Source: Pseudeuparius sepicola
Lineage: Eukaryota; Arthropoda; Insecta; Coleoptera; Anthribidae
Assembly (NCBI GenBank): GCA_963920635.1
Contig: OY987298.1
Span: 127,047,735-127,111,734 of the forward strand
Direction of reading: 5' to 3'
DNA: 64,000 bases
Shown: positions 31,696-41,434 of the stretch, in pieces
Layout of the letters: each line of letters starts with the position of its first letter
How positions within the stretch are numbered: position 1 is the first letter of the stretch
Program-made: the position numbers and the translations under genes
The notes under the pieces: generated by a model
What the model was told of the DNA's origin: nothing
The model's input: the letters and a program-made list of their open reading frames with translations, nothing else
Databases searched by the model: none

Positions 31696-32754
31696 ATGCC
31701 GCTAACATCGCAAGATCAAATTGCAAATGCGCAACGCGCGAAGAAAATTAGAGAACTCACACGCTCGATTAGAAAAAAATATACTGCGTTAAAATTAGGG
31801 AGACTTGAAGAAGATGAGTCGCTCGAGAAAGTTTTTAAGCCAGTAACAAAATCTTTAGAAAAAATGATAAAATCCAAGAATGAAAATGATATCAAACTAG
31901 AACCTAAAGAAGAAGAAGATGAGGATGATAATATTGATTTAGATATACAAACAAAATTAATACAAGATGGAATTGAAGATAGAATCAACAAAAAGCTTGA
32001 TGCGCTGAAGTTGGGCATTAATAAATTACAGGGATCGTTTACACTACCCGAGAGTCATTGGGAAAATTCTAATGAACCCAATCCGGGAAACGTTTTTGAA
32101 GAAGATGATGATAATGATATGTCGAACTACCCTCAGGATGTTATAGACGAATACCTAGAATCTTATCCGGAAATACTAAGACCATATATCCGTGAACATG
32201 GGGACAAGTCATCTAAAATTGATAAGGTATACGGACCTGTTTACGATGCTTCTAAATCAAAATGGATACTGGGAAGAAAATTTATTGACTTTGATAAGCC
32301 TACAGGAGACATACTCGTTGATGGGTTGTATCGGTTTCCGGGTACAGAAGGACTTTACAATTTAATTTTTTATGATGATCCACAGTGCAACCTTGAAGAC
32401 AGAAAAAATTATAAAAAGATTTTAACATTAACTAGTGTCCACCTCAACTCAGCGGGTAAATTAAAAGGTTCAAATCGATTTAAATATAGTGATATTATCA
32501 AGCCTCTAGTTAGAGGTGAACAAGAAACTGAAATACCTAAACCTAAAACACGTTCACAATCGACGGCATGTGGTACCGGCATGAACCTTACCTACAATAA
32601 AAAGCCTATAGAATTCGTTTATTGGGATGATGTAAGTGAGTTGATAGATAGATTAAGGCTCCTCGTAGCCTCCAAACAAGCTGGAAACACCTCTCACGAT
32701 AATGAAATTGTTGCTATTATCAATGAGTTAACAGAAGCTAACATTATTCGCTAA
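31696..32754 (+). CDS. Polinton DUF8207-like protein, 352 residues
   Basis: It starts 27 bp after the ATPase stop. The N-terminal half is basic then acidic and coiled-coil-like (RSIRKKYTALKLGR, then KEEEDEDDNID). The second half has GPVYDASKSKWILGRKFIDF, then GLYRFPGTEGLYNLIFYDDP and NYKKILTLTSVHLNSAGK. To my knowledge that block belongs to a family found in arthropod Polintons (DUF8207 in Pfam, from memory, not searched). The C-terminus has FVYWDDVSELIDRLRLLVAS, another typical block. Its conservation next to the ATPase argues for a virion or assembly role, which is unproven. Intact. Confidence 0.75.
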   Translation: MPLTSQDQIANAQRAKKIRELTRSIRKKYTALKLGRLEEDESLEKVFKPVTKSLEKMIKSKNENDIKLEPKEEEDEDDNIDLDIQTKLIQDGIEDRINKKLDALKLGINKLQGSFTLPESHWENSNEPNPGNVFEEDDDNDMSNYPQDVIDEYLESYPEILRPYIREHGDKSSKIDKVYGPVYDASKSKWILGRKFIDFDKPTGDILVDGLYRFPGTEGLYNLIFYDDPQCNLEDRKNYKKILTLTSVHLNSAGKLKGSNRFKYSDIIKPLVRGEQETEIPKPKTRSQSTACGTGMNLTYNKKPIEFVYWDDVSELIDRLRLLVASKQAGNTSHDNEIVAIINELTEANIIR

Positions 32755-32795
32755 TATAAATATAAGGGCGAGCCAAAATTATCATCATATCCACT

Positions 32796-33230
32796 ATGAG
32801 TGTCAATAAGTTTGGACAATATTCTAATTCTAAAATGTATTCATCACATTTATCTTCATCGATCCATACAAGTAACACTATTTTCGAGTTTACTCCGAAT
32901 GGTAATATAGATGTAAAGAATTTGAAGATTAGTAATCTTCAAACTCCAAACGAAAATAGTGACGCAACAAACAAGCGATATGTTGATCAAACTGTTAATG
33001 AAATAAGAACCAAAATTTTCGATTATATTCACAGACAGTTACATAAAATAACTACTGCTACGGTACATGAAAATACACTCATCAAAAATTTTAAGGAAGA
33101 ATTGTATAGTGAAGTAAATAGACTACAATTGTGTATCGAACAGAAAGATAAAAAGATAGTGGAACTATCGAATAAAATTGATAATCTAAAACCATTTTAC
33201 AAATATAATAATGAAAACACAGCACAGTAA
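32796..33230 (+). CDS. Fibre-like protein with tail-fibre-type DATNKRYVDQ motif
   Basis: 144 residues. The N-terminus is Ser-rich (YSNSKMYSSHLSSSIHTSN). Then comes a beta-like 'FTPNGNIDVKNLKISNLQTP' stretch followed by DATNKRYVDQTVNEIRTKI. The 'L..P....DA.nK.YVD..v..i' signature is well known at the shaft/trimerisation point of bacteriophage tail fibres and other viral fibres. A long coiled coil follows (YSEVNRLQLCIEQKDKKIVE). This suggests a trimeric spike attached to the capsid. Its last 20 bases overlap the integrase start (ATG at 33211). Confidence 0.6.
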   Translation: MSVNKFGQYSNSKMYSSHLSSSIHTSNTIFEFTPNGNIDVKNLKISNLQTPNENSDATNKRYVDQTVNEIRTKIFDYIHRQLHKITTATVHENTLIKNFKEELYSEVNRLQLCIEQKDKKIVELSNKIDNLKPFYKYNNENTAQ

Positions 33231-34152
33231 AGAAAAAATTCAGTTGGTTAAGGAACTACATACACCGGCTAGAAAAAATTATTCTCGCCGGCGAACTATT
33301 ATCAAAGGATTAGACGATCTCTGGCAAGCTGATCTTGCGCAAATGGATCAGTATGCGACAGTTAATAAAAATTTTAAATTCATATTGGTAGTAATTGATT
33401 GTTTTTCAAAATACGTTTGATGCGAACCGCTGAAATCAAAGTCTGGGGAAGAGGTTACGAAAGCTTTTACAAATATTCTGAAAAGATCTCACAAACGACA
33501 ACCTCGAAATCTACAAACTGACCTAGGAAAGGAATTTTACAATACGCATTTTAAGAAACTCATGAAACAATTTAATATAAATCATTATAGTTCATTTAGT
33601 ATTAAAAAAGCTGCAATTGTGGAGAGGGTTATACGCACCCTGAAAGAGCAAATGTTCAAATATTTTAGTTTGAATGGTAAATATAAATGGATTGATATGT
33701 TACTTTCAATAGTCGACGAATATAATAATAGGAGACATCGTACTATACATATGAAGCCTAAGAATGTAAATAAGAGTACCGAAAGTCATTTACTTAAAAC
33801 TGTTTATAGTCACTTAAAGATTTTTAACAAACCAAAATTTAATGTGGGTGATATGGTGAGAATTAGTAAAGCTAAACATATTTTTGAAAAGGGTTTTATT
33901 CCTAACTGGACGACAGAAGTCTTTAAAATTATTAAAATACAAATAACTAATCCGGTAACATATGTACTCGAAGATGTAAGAGGAAATCCTATAAAAGGAG
34001 GATTCTATACAGAGGAATTACAAAAAACGGCAGATCCAGATATTTACTTAGTAGAGAGGGTACTACGTAGGAGGGGGGGAAAAGTGTTGGTGCGCTGGCT
34101 TGGTCTAGATAAAACACACGACTCATGGATAAGTGCCACAAACGTTCTGTGA
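33211..34152 (+). pseudogene. Polinton RVE integrase with chromodomain, one in-frame TGA
   Basis: One reading frame spans 314 codons, broken by a TGA at 33418-33420, in the 'SKY' block just after the first catalytic Asp. The rest is intact in the same register. Catalytic acids are in LWQADLAQMDQY (D), RNLQTDLGKEFYN (D) and KAAIVERVIRTLKEQ (E). A chromodomain closes the protein (DIYLVERVLRRRGGKVLVRW, then LDKTHDSW). The enzyme inserts element DNA, and the chromodomain probably targets chromatin. The stop could be a point mutation in a Trp codon (conserved Trp/aromatic in relatives) or, much less likely, a readthrough site. The N-terminal 70 residues precede the break. Confidence 0.9.
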
Positions 34153-34182
34153 GTTGTTGGTTGTGTAAATCAAAATTCGAAG

Positions 34183-34866
34183 ATGAGTGACTCTGGATAC
34201 AGCACAAGAAGTGAAGAAAACAATGAAATTAATCGAATCCTAGAGCTTTATGAAGAGGCTATTCGAAATGAAAAGCACATGCTCTTAAGTACACGATTTG
34301 TGATAAAACCAGAGAATTTGTTTACGGTTCATTGTGGGTTGAGTCCCGTACGCTTCTTCCGACCAGCAGTCAAAATTGTACATGAACTAACACAAGGTAT
34401 GATTTCTATGGACCGCTTTGAATGGAATGAGTTTATACTACAATTAAATAAACTCGCAGAACAATATCTCTTTAATCCTGATATTGCACAGTCATCAATG
34501 AAGTTCGGCTCCAACCTGGAATTGAGAACAATGCTGGGTTTTAGCAACCTCAAGATGGTTATACTCTGTAAGAATGATGACTGTCATTATTTCACCGAAA
34601 ACGAAGTATTGGAGCTACTCACCATTGACGAGAGTATTAGTTTAAAGATCAACTTATTGCTAAAATGTAACTATCTTGAACATTATCATAATATTTTAGA
34701 TCAAGTTAATGAGTTGCTAAGAAAATGTAATTATGTTATGGATCCTGTAGATATTATAATGTCTGTATGTAACTTATCGTTTAGTATTGAAACATATTGT
34801 ATATTCGAGCTTCTCTCTTTTGATAAAGAATTTGTTTTAACGGATTTGTATAGAAGAAGGGTTTAA
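34183..34866 (+). CDS. Polinton orphan protein, 227 residues
   Basis: It starts MSDSGYSTRSEENNEINRI, 30 bp after the integrase stop, and is the last gene of the plus-strand block. It is mainly helical and Leu-rich with several Cys (LLKCNYLEHYHNILDQ, ELLRKCNYVMDPVD). No family is recognised. It ends next to an AATAAA at 34870. The polymerase gene converges from the other side, with its own AATAAA complement at about 34898, so the two transcripts end within about 90 bp. Intact. Confidence 0.7.
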   Translation: MSDSGYSTRSEENNEINRILELYEEAIRNEKHMLLSTRFVIKPENLFTVHCGLSPVRFFRPAVKIVHELTQGMISMDRFEWNEFILQLNKLAEQYLFNPDIAQSSMKFGSNLELRTMLGFSNLKMVILCKNDDCHYFTENEVLELLTIDESISLKINLLLKCNYLEHYHNILDQVNELLRKCNYVMDPVDIIMSVCNLSFSIETYCIFELLSFDKEFVLTDLYRRRV

Positions 34867-34953
34867 GAAATAAAACAATATTAAAGTTAATATGACTTTT
34901 ATTTATTCTTACCTAAATAAATACATTACATATATCATAAGTACATGTGAAAT

Positions 34954-37900
34954 CTATACTGGTACAGCATCCATTATATCTTTATGACCCCAAGGTAGAG
35001 TGACAACATTATTTACCAAATATCGTTTATCGTCAAAAGGGCTGAGAGCAATCTTAGTTTGTTTTATGCTAAACACGTTGTGAGCAAACGAACGGATAGA
35101 GCATTGGGTGGCAGTCTTTTCCTTCTTCTTAAATAAACAATTCACATAATCATCAAATGTTATATGATTTTTAATAACACTATGTTTAATTCCTTTTGAT
35201 TTTTTAACACATTTTTTCTCCCCCTCAATCAAATACGTATACATTTTAGATCTGAGACCAACGAAATGAGTCATAACAGTACCATTAAGTTCGTCTTTCA
35301 TCAAGCCTGGCACTTTCTTATTTGTTAGTGGAATATTATATCTATTGTCAATTGGGTAGTCGCTGGTATCAAAACGATGTAAATCACTTTTGATAGTCTC
35401 ACCATAGACATCGTTACATTTTACTTCGTAAATCAAACTATCCGTATCTGTATAAAGTAGTTTACAACTTTCCGATGAAAATTTTGGAAGCATATAATCA
35501 TAATGAAATTCGTATACACAAGTTTTAGAAATATCTAGAATTGCCATACCTATATACAAAGGCTTATTAAATACTCTTTCAGTTTTATTTAGTTCAATAG
35601 CTACTAAGTCTTCATCAAATATTAATCTGCTTTTAAAAACTGGGCTAGCAATTAGATTCTTTGCTCCGTATCTCCCATTCCATTTCCTAACTAATTTAAC
35701 GATTCTATGCTTTCGAATATTTTCCATAGTCTTTCCGTAAACTGCGTTAGTCATCAGTTTAATTATAGTTTTTTCAAAATCAAATGTTGCCTTTGCTCTT
35801 AACTGTGTATTAAATTTAATATAAGGTGCTAACCATGCAGCCTGTTCAAATTTCAAAACCCTATAAATTTTATTTAAGACTAAACCATTTCGCAGAGCTT
35901 GTTTAAGTGCTCTATAATGTATGACATATTTTTCTTTCGGATATAGGGTTGTCATAAGTTTAGATAATTTTGAATTTGGAGGTACACCATGTTCGGCACA
36001 AAAAGGTAAATCTCTATGCAAAATCATGTAAGTATTCAGGGTAGTCTAAATCAACCTCTTAAATATATCCCTCACGAGCATCATCTGGAATAGTGGTAAC
36101 GTCAATAGTTGTATCTACCCATTGAAACCCACCGTAAGGAAGGTGTTCACACATCGCCCAACCGTACAAGTTGTTAACATCTAGGTATAATAAGTACTTG
36201 GAAGGTTCACTAGGATCATAGTTATTCATATATTTATTATTCGCTTGTGAAAATCGATTGCAGCACTGACTTATACCACCCCGTATACCCTTTTCGAAAA
36301 ACATTAAAACATCGATATCTTGAAAGGTTTCTAACTTACAACCTGTACATTTAAGCATGCAATCCCAGGTAAAACCTGGGAGAGTATAGTACCAAGCTGG
36401 ATCTAAACCATAATTTTTTAGACAGGTATTTCTGAAATTTTCAAAAATATCTGTAAGTAACATAATGTCAGTCTTTAGGTACAAGTCTGAGTATTCACCT
36501 AAATTTTGTATTTCAAATGTGTCCCAAACTAATTGAGCATGTCTATAAGCATCTTCATCGATCCCAATATCATTTAATTTATTATAAAACTGTTCTATGG
36601 AAGGTAAAGAATTTTCAGTCAATTTATCTAAGTTATCGATGTAATCATAGCAAAATACACCTTTCTTGGTTAGCAGTTTAAATCTATCTTGAGATATACC
36701 ACAAAATTCTTTACGAGTATTAACAAAGTCTTCACTATTGAGAGACGAGGCTAGGGTGTCTAGGGAGAAACCTAAGAATCTAAACGAGTCAATGAATCGA
36801 AATTTGACGTTTGTGTTATTATTAAAAATAGTAAAACTAATGTATTTTTCCTTATTAATTGGAAGCAAAGTTGTGTTGTGTCTTTTAGATAGATCTCTAA
36901 TAATAAAATGACTGTCGTACCCACTGAGATTATGAAATACAATCGGTACTACAAATGAATTTCTATAATTTAAATTACATGATTGGTGCGCATAACCTCT
37001 GAAATGAGATGTTAGATGACAATGATCACGTACAATTATATCATTAGGGTTAAATTCTCTTTCACAAATATGACATGTCGGTGTTGAGTCTTTTAGATTG
37101 ACAGCTTCTTTCATCGGTTCGATGTTTTTTAATTTCGATGAAACTAAATTTGCAATTTCATCTAGCTGATCTGCAAACCAAGTCATACAATCAGCTCCGC
37201 GGTAACTTTTGTAAAAAGATAATGTGTTATCGTAACTACATTTAAAATAATATCCAGCACTAAAAGCTTCATGTTTTTGATATCTAGCTGTTTTAGTCAT
37301 TATTTGTGGGTCATTGTAGGGTTTCAGAATGGATTCAAAATCCGCTAAAATAACAAAGGGTACTTTTTCTCTATGAACATAATTTTTGAACTCGATATAT
37401 TTATCTTTAGGGAAGGATATTTTACAATTATTTATATCTTGACAGTAGCTTATATGTTCGTCGAGCTTTTCTTGAGAAGAGTAATAATTAAGACACCTGT
37501 CACATATAAACATTTTACCTTTATGTTTATTTGTTTGCCTTGAAATCAACCTAGATAAATATTTAATCCAACAATAATGGTAGTGAATGTCTACTATTGA
37601 CTCATCGATAGGAACAGCTTCATGATCATTAATTTTTGGAAAATATTTATCTTGAATTAAAAGGAGATTTACATGTTTTTGCATTTTACTTTTTGTAATT
37701 CGCCCAGGTGAAGTAATAAACGTTGCAGACTGATCGTGTTTTAGTAGATCTAATATGTACACATTTACAGATATATTATTTAATTTTTCAAATTTTGGAA
37801 TTTGATTTAAAGTTAAGGGAAATTTCAAGCCCCTTAAATTTAATACCGTCGAAGGGTGTGGATATGAAGAAGTGCGGGACGGTACCTTTTTTCCATGAGG

Positions 37901-38710
37901 GGTGTATAGAGCGGAAACTACAGCCCATAAGAAACAAAGATCATCATTATTTTTAACATTTACGCACGCTCGCTTAGCTGCTATGGATTCCGGAAGCTTA
38001 ATATAAGACTTACCGCCGTTTCCTACTTCAATTTTGTTGATATTGATTTCCAAGCTCAAAATTTTATGTAAAGCCCAACCGGAATCTCTTTCCTGAAAAG
38101 ATTCTAGTTTGTTTAAGATTTTATTTATAATACAGTTTTGAAACCATTTTTTAAGCTCTGTACTTTGATCAATTATTTCGTTTTTCGTATTAAAATATTT
38201 ATTTTCTAACACTTCATCTTCTCCTATTTTTTTAATAAATTCACCACAAAACACTGTGTTAACTTTAATAATTCTAAGAGTTTTTAGGATTCTGCTGATA
38301 CGGTTTTTGAATAAGAAAAATGCATCATTAAAAAATTGTAGGATATCTTTGTGTTTTAAGTTTACTATAATGGCTGAGCGAATGCGACTTTGAAACACCG
38401 ATTTTGTATCCTCCCATTTTACCCGGTCATTTCTATTTTCTATCCTACCTTTACCTGCCCCCTCGTGTCTATATGCTTTCAAATAAGTTCTGAACCTAAT
38501 TAGATGTCCTAAATTTGTCTCCAATTTTATTAAGGTACCATGATTGTAAATTTTCTTCTTTAATGCCCTACGAATTAACTTAATGTTTGCGTTTATTATC
38601 TTTTTCCAATACTCTATAGTTCGTTGATTTGTATTTCTTCGAAAAAGTCTAAACCCTTTTTCACAAACTTTGATAATGTTGTCACTCACGTCAGAAACTT
38701 CGTCAGACAT
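34954..38710 (-). pseudogene. Protein-primed DNA polymerase B, broken near motif A
   Basis: About 1,250 codons in two frames: 38710-36059 (883 residues) and 36027-34954 (357). Features in order: a basic N-terminal region; a C2H2-like finger (ICDRCLNYYSSQEKLDEHIS); Exo I with VILADFESIL (D457); a Cys/His module (CHICEREFNPND, then RDHCHLTSHFRGYAH, then CNLNYR); Exo II (HNLSGYDSHFIIRDL); Pol motif A (YLDVNNLYGWAM, D844); motif B (KLMTNAVYGKTMEN); motif C (YTDTDSLIYEV). All catalytic residues survive. The frame is lost about 40 codons after motif A by a TAA at 36059-36061 and, 30 bases on, a one-base gain in a T run near 36024. The polymerase would replicate the element using a protein primer. 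Confidence 0.93.
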
Positions 38711-38897
38711 TTCTAAGTTGATCTATACCGTGATGTATATCTCTCGGAAATGTAAACGCATATGAAAACTTTACACCAGTTTAAATGTTGTATAACTGTT
38801 CTTCCCCCCACCTATTTGCGGTACTATAAATTCAGTGACGGTGTTTCTGAAATTTATTAGTATTCCACTATTGTTGAACACTATACTTATTAAAAAC

Positions 38898-39209
38898 ATG
38901 AACTCATTCCTAAGTTATTTAAACAAGAATTTATTAGTGAAGAAGTTCGTAAGTGTGCGAGATATGGAAATTGGAGAAAAGTATAGAATATCATCTTTTA
39001 GTAAAATCCATACAAGGTTTGGAGAGAAAGTGTTAGTCGAATTTTTGGAGTTCCGTACTTTGTTACCACGTAGATTTACTGAAGAATTTACCCCCCAACG
39101 TATCGCAGAAATAAACAAGAAGATCGAAAGTGGAGAAACATTTTTTTTGGCAAGTCTTGGACCAGCACCAGGTAGAACAATTAACATAGAATTTTCGTCT
39201 TACGAATGA
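38898..39209 (+). CDS. Internal paralogue of the terminal-repeat protein
   Basis: 103 residues from the ATG at 38898 (MNSFLSYLNKNLLVKKF). It has YRISSFSKIHTRFGEKVLVE followed by TLLPRRFTEEF, the same layout and length as the 103-residue protein in each terminal repeat (KTKFGECVLLELEE, FLPQRVT). Identity is low, so the duplication is old. It is divergent from the polymerase gene across 190 bp with a TATAAA at 38825. A 48-codon frame overlaps its stop in ATGA fashion. It is probably a small nucleic-acid-binding or structural protein; function unknown. Confidence 0.65.
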   Translation: MNSFLSYLNKNLLVKKFVSVRDMEIGEKYRISSFSKIHTRFGEKVLVEFLEFRTLLPRRFTEEFTPQRIAEINKKIESGETFFLASLGPAPGRTINIEFSSYE

Positions 39210-39352
39210 CTCTAACGGAATCCAAAAGGAGGTCGAATAGACTCTACTATAGAAGAAAATTAGAAATGTATATAAAATCTTTACAAGAATTAAAATTTGA
39301 AATTATATTATATGAATTAAATAAGAAAGTTGATAATATTAAATTAGATTAA
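39206..39352 (+). CDS. Possible 48-residue protein overlapping the previous stop
   Basis: The ATG at 39206 overlaps the TGA of the preceding gene (ATGA). The frame MTLTESKRRSNRLYYRRKL continues to TAA at 39350-39352 and is rich in Lys, Arg and Leu. It may be a basic coiled peptide made by stop-restart, or may be chance. The sequence beyond it to 39919 is AT-rich without genes. Confidence 0.35.
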   Translation: MTLTESKRRSNRLYYRRKLEMYIKSLQELKFEIILYELNKKVDNIKLD

Positions 39353-39919
39353 GGATTATTGTTAATGCAAAAATTATAATAAAAAAATAAATGAAAGTAC
39401 CTATTTTAATTTACCTTATGATCTAAAAAATATACAATGAATTTGAAATGAGAATTTTAATGCGATAAACATAATTAGTAAATGATTAATGATATAATTG
39501 ATTATAAAACTTTTGAAACCTTATTTGTGCATACTAAATTTCAATTAAAAATATTTGACTGTCTCACTTATTGTTAGTAATTATTGCTAACTATGATTAA
39601 TTCAAATTTGAGAATATCATGATTATTATAATTATTATTTTGGGTAACGAGTGAATCAAACAAATTTTTATGCTTATCCTGTTTATTTGTTCTGAATACT
39701 TTTGTTTTATTATATGTTTTTTGTTAGTATGATGGTGAATAAACATATATTAATAATATATCGGCAGGTAATATTATCTTTTATGTGTTTTACAACTAGT
39801 GAGCTGTTACATTCTTCACATTATTTTTACAACTTTATTTAAACTTGGTTATTTTATTTGTAAATGGGTAAAAGGGAGTAAAATAAAAATGTTATAATTA
39901 ATTTTGCATAAATCATTTA
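39353..39919. other. AT-rich gap in the Polinton
   Basis: No gene supported. It is strongly A/T-rich and contains several AATAAA words that could end the neighbouring convergent transcripts. Confidence 0.5.
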
Positions 39920-40399
39920 TTAATTAAAAAAAACAATATTTTTATCGTTATGATATTTACTATCAACGAACTTTGCCATTCGAACACGTTCACGATCACG
40001 AAAGGCCCTTTTTTCACTCTTACTTCTTTTTGCAGGAAACCTTATTATATTTTTTTCATCGAGTTGTGGTCGATACATTGTTTCACCATCTTTTCCCCAT
40101 GCATTCCAATAATCCTGCTCTTCCTTTTCCTTCTCCATTTCTATTATTTTTTTATTATTATCCTCGTCTTGCTTCCATAACCACGTCTCTTCCATTATCG
40201 CTCTCTGTAGTACTGAACTCATGTTTGTTGGTTCATCGTCGTTCCCCCATGCGTCCCAGTAACCCTGCTTTACTTTCTTCTTCTCCATTTCTATTGCTGC
40301 TTTATTATTTTCCTCGTCTTGCTTCCATGACTTCGTCTCTTCATCAATCGCCTTCTGTAGTGCTGAATTCATTTTATTGGTTAACTGAATGATATCCAT
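39920..40399 (-). CDS. Polinton accessory protein with an internal duplication
   Basis: 159 residues. Two copies of a block of about 45 residues follow each other: MNSALQKAIDEETKSWKQDE ending GYWDAWGNDDEPTN, and MSSVLQRAIMEETWLWKQDE ending DYWNAWGKDGETMY. The C-terminus is basic (FPAKRSKSEKRAFRDRERVR). It is predicted to be helical with a WDAW/WNAW turn. Family not recognised. The internal repeat and charge pattern suggest a nucleic-acid- or partner-binding adaptor, which is inference. It reads divergently from the BIR gene. Confidence 0.6.
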   Translation of the reverse strand: MDIIQLTNKMNSALQKAIDEETKSWKQDEENNKAAIEMEKKKVKQGYWDAWGNDDEPTNMSSVLQRAIMEETWLWKQDEDNNKKIIEMEKEKEEQDYWNAWGKDGETMYRPQLDEKNIIRFPAKRSKSEKRAFRDRERVRMAKFVDSKYHNDKNIVFFN

Positions 40400-40572
40400 C
40401 TAAATTCATACCTTTTTATAGTCAATTCCCCCTTACAACGTAAAATATATTCTGCTTGATTAACAGATTTAGAGCATCGTCAACTTTATGGAATTTCTAT
40501 AGAATATTAATCCGTTTTCAAAATACGGTCAAGGTTATTTCAGGTCATTTTAAGTCCCCACTCTTCGATTTT

Positions 40573-40612
40573 GATATAAATTGATATAATAGACATAAAA
40601 ATCTAGCAGTTG
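40573..40612 (+). promoter_or_regulatory. Core promoter of the BIR gene
   Basis: TATAAA at 40575 lies 33 bp before a GCAGTT initiator-like word (A at 40608), and the ATG follows at 40630. The spacing resembles that at the terminal-repeat gene and at 41321-41351. Confidence 0.5.
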
Positions 40613-40629
40613 GTTTCTTACGTACAGAA

Positions 40630-40956
40630 ATGGAATTAATTTCGGAATATAAAAAATTTGATAATAGACTAAAATCGTTCGAAAATTGGCCGCAAGAGCA
40701 TGTGTTTAAGGCAACGAGAAACCTGGCGGAGGCAGGCTTTTTTTATACGAGCTCCGATGATACAGTACAATGTCCCTATTGCTTCATCGAGGGTTACCAA
40801 TGGAAGGTTGATGATGACCCTATGCAAGACCACAGAAGTTGGAGTCCGAATTGTCCATTTATCACAAATCGTGGAGATAGTGAAGTTTACTATATATGTA
40901 ATTTGATACACCGGTGTCAGATTACATGTTTCCGGTGTCGGGTTTCAATCGAATGA
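40630..40956 (+). CDS. BIR-domain (inhibitor of apoptosis) protein in the Polinton
   Basis: 108 residues with one clean BIR domain at about 10-80. RLKSFENWP opens it, followed by LAEAGFFYTSSDD and the zinc ligands C48, C51, H68 and C75 (CPYC, then DHRSWSPNCPF), with the DDDP turn before the His. BIR proteins of insects and baculoviruses block caspases or their activators. There is no RING or second BIR. After the domain the protein passes into a 19-residue repeat and ends at a TGA produced where neighbouring repeats have TGT, so the C-terminus looks truncated. The gene is not part of the Polinton core set and was presumably captured, and it would help keep an infected cell alive. Whether it is still expressed is unknown. 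Confidence 0.85.
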   Translation: MELISEYKKFDNRLKSFENWPQEHVFKATRNLAEAGFFYTSSDDTVQCPYCFIEGYQWKVDDDPMQDHRSWSPNCPFITNRGDSEVYYICNLIHRCQITCFRCRVSIE

Positions 40957-41062
40957 AATTTGATATCCCAGTGTCAGATTACACGTTTCGGGTGTCGGAT
41001 TTCAATCGAATGTAATTTGATACTCCAGTGTCGGATTACACGTTTCCGGTATCATACTTCAT
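40897..41062. repeat. 57-bp minisatellite at the 3' end of the BIR gene, three copies
   Basis: The unit tgtaatttgata...cagtgtc followed by agattacacgtttc...ggtgtcgg and tttcaatcgaa repeats at 40898, 40955 and 41012 with period 57 (19 codons). The first copy is translated in the BIR frame. The second begins with TGA where the others have TGT, ending the protein. Confidence 0.85.
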
Positions 41063-41084
41063 GGTTCTATTGTTCGTGTGAATG

Positions 41085-41330
41085 CAAGATTGCATTCTCT
41101 TTTGTCGACTCATCAGTTCTCAGGAAGTAACCCTATGCCTGTGTTAATGAACTCTGCGAGTAAGCAGTTATCATATAGCACAGGATGCAATCGTATACCT
41201 ATACAAATTGTGGATACTGCAGGAAGTAACTCTACGCCTGTGTTGATGAACTCTGAGAGTAAGCTGTATAGAAAGGAATCCCCTACCTATATAAATTGTG
41301 GACACTGCAGTTTGTATCAATATAATAATT
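41085..41330. repeat. Second short repeat region
   Basis: The words caggaagtaaccctatgcct / caggaagtaactctacgcct, gttaatgaactctg / gttgatgaactctg and acctatacaaattgtggatactgcag / acctatataaattgtggacactgcag occur twice, about 80-100 bp apart. An open frame at 41078-41362 crosses it but looks like a repeat product. The last TATAAA/TATAATAA words form the promoter of the next gene. Confidence 0.65.
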
Positions 41331-41356
41331 CACTGTTAGCTTATTTCTTCAGTGTT
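41319..41356 (+). promoter_or_regulatory. Core promoter of the spliced gene
   Basis: TATAATAA at 41321 precedes a TCAGTG initiator (A at 41351) by 30 bp. The first exon ATG is at 41435. Confidence 0.6.
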
Positions 41357-41434
41357 CGCTGAACATCAAAACGATTCCTTGTACCTCCGCGTGCTCCGTG
41401 CATCTTCGTGCTTGTGTTTGTGCTGTTTGTTGTA

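Noticed and set aside
33418..33420. TGA as selenocysteine codon in integrase
   Set aside because: Integrases do not use selenocysteine, relatives have an aromatic residue there, and no SECIS-like structure was noted. A nonsense change is simpler.
41078..41362. 94-codon open frame between the BIR gene and the spliced gene
   Set aside because: It consists of the short repeats at 41085-41330 and overlaps the promoter of the next gene.
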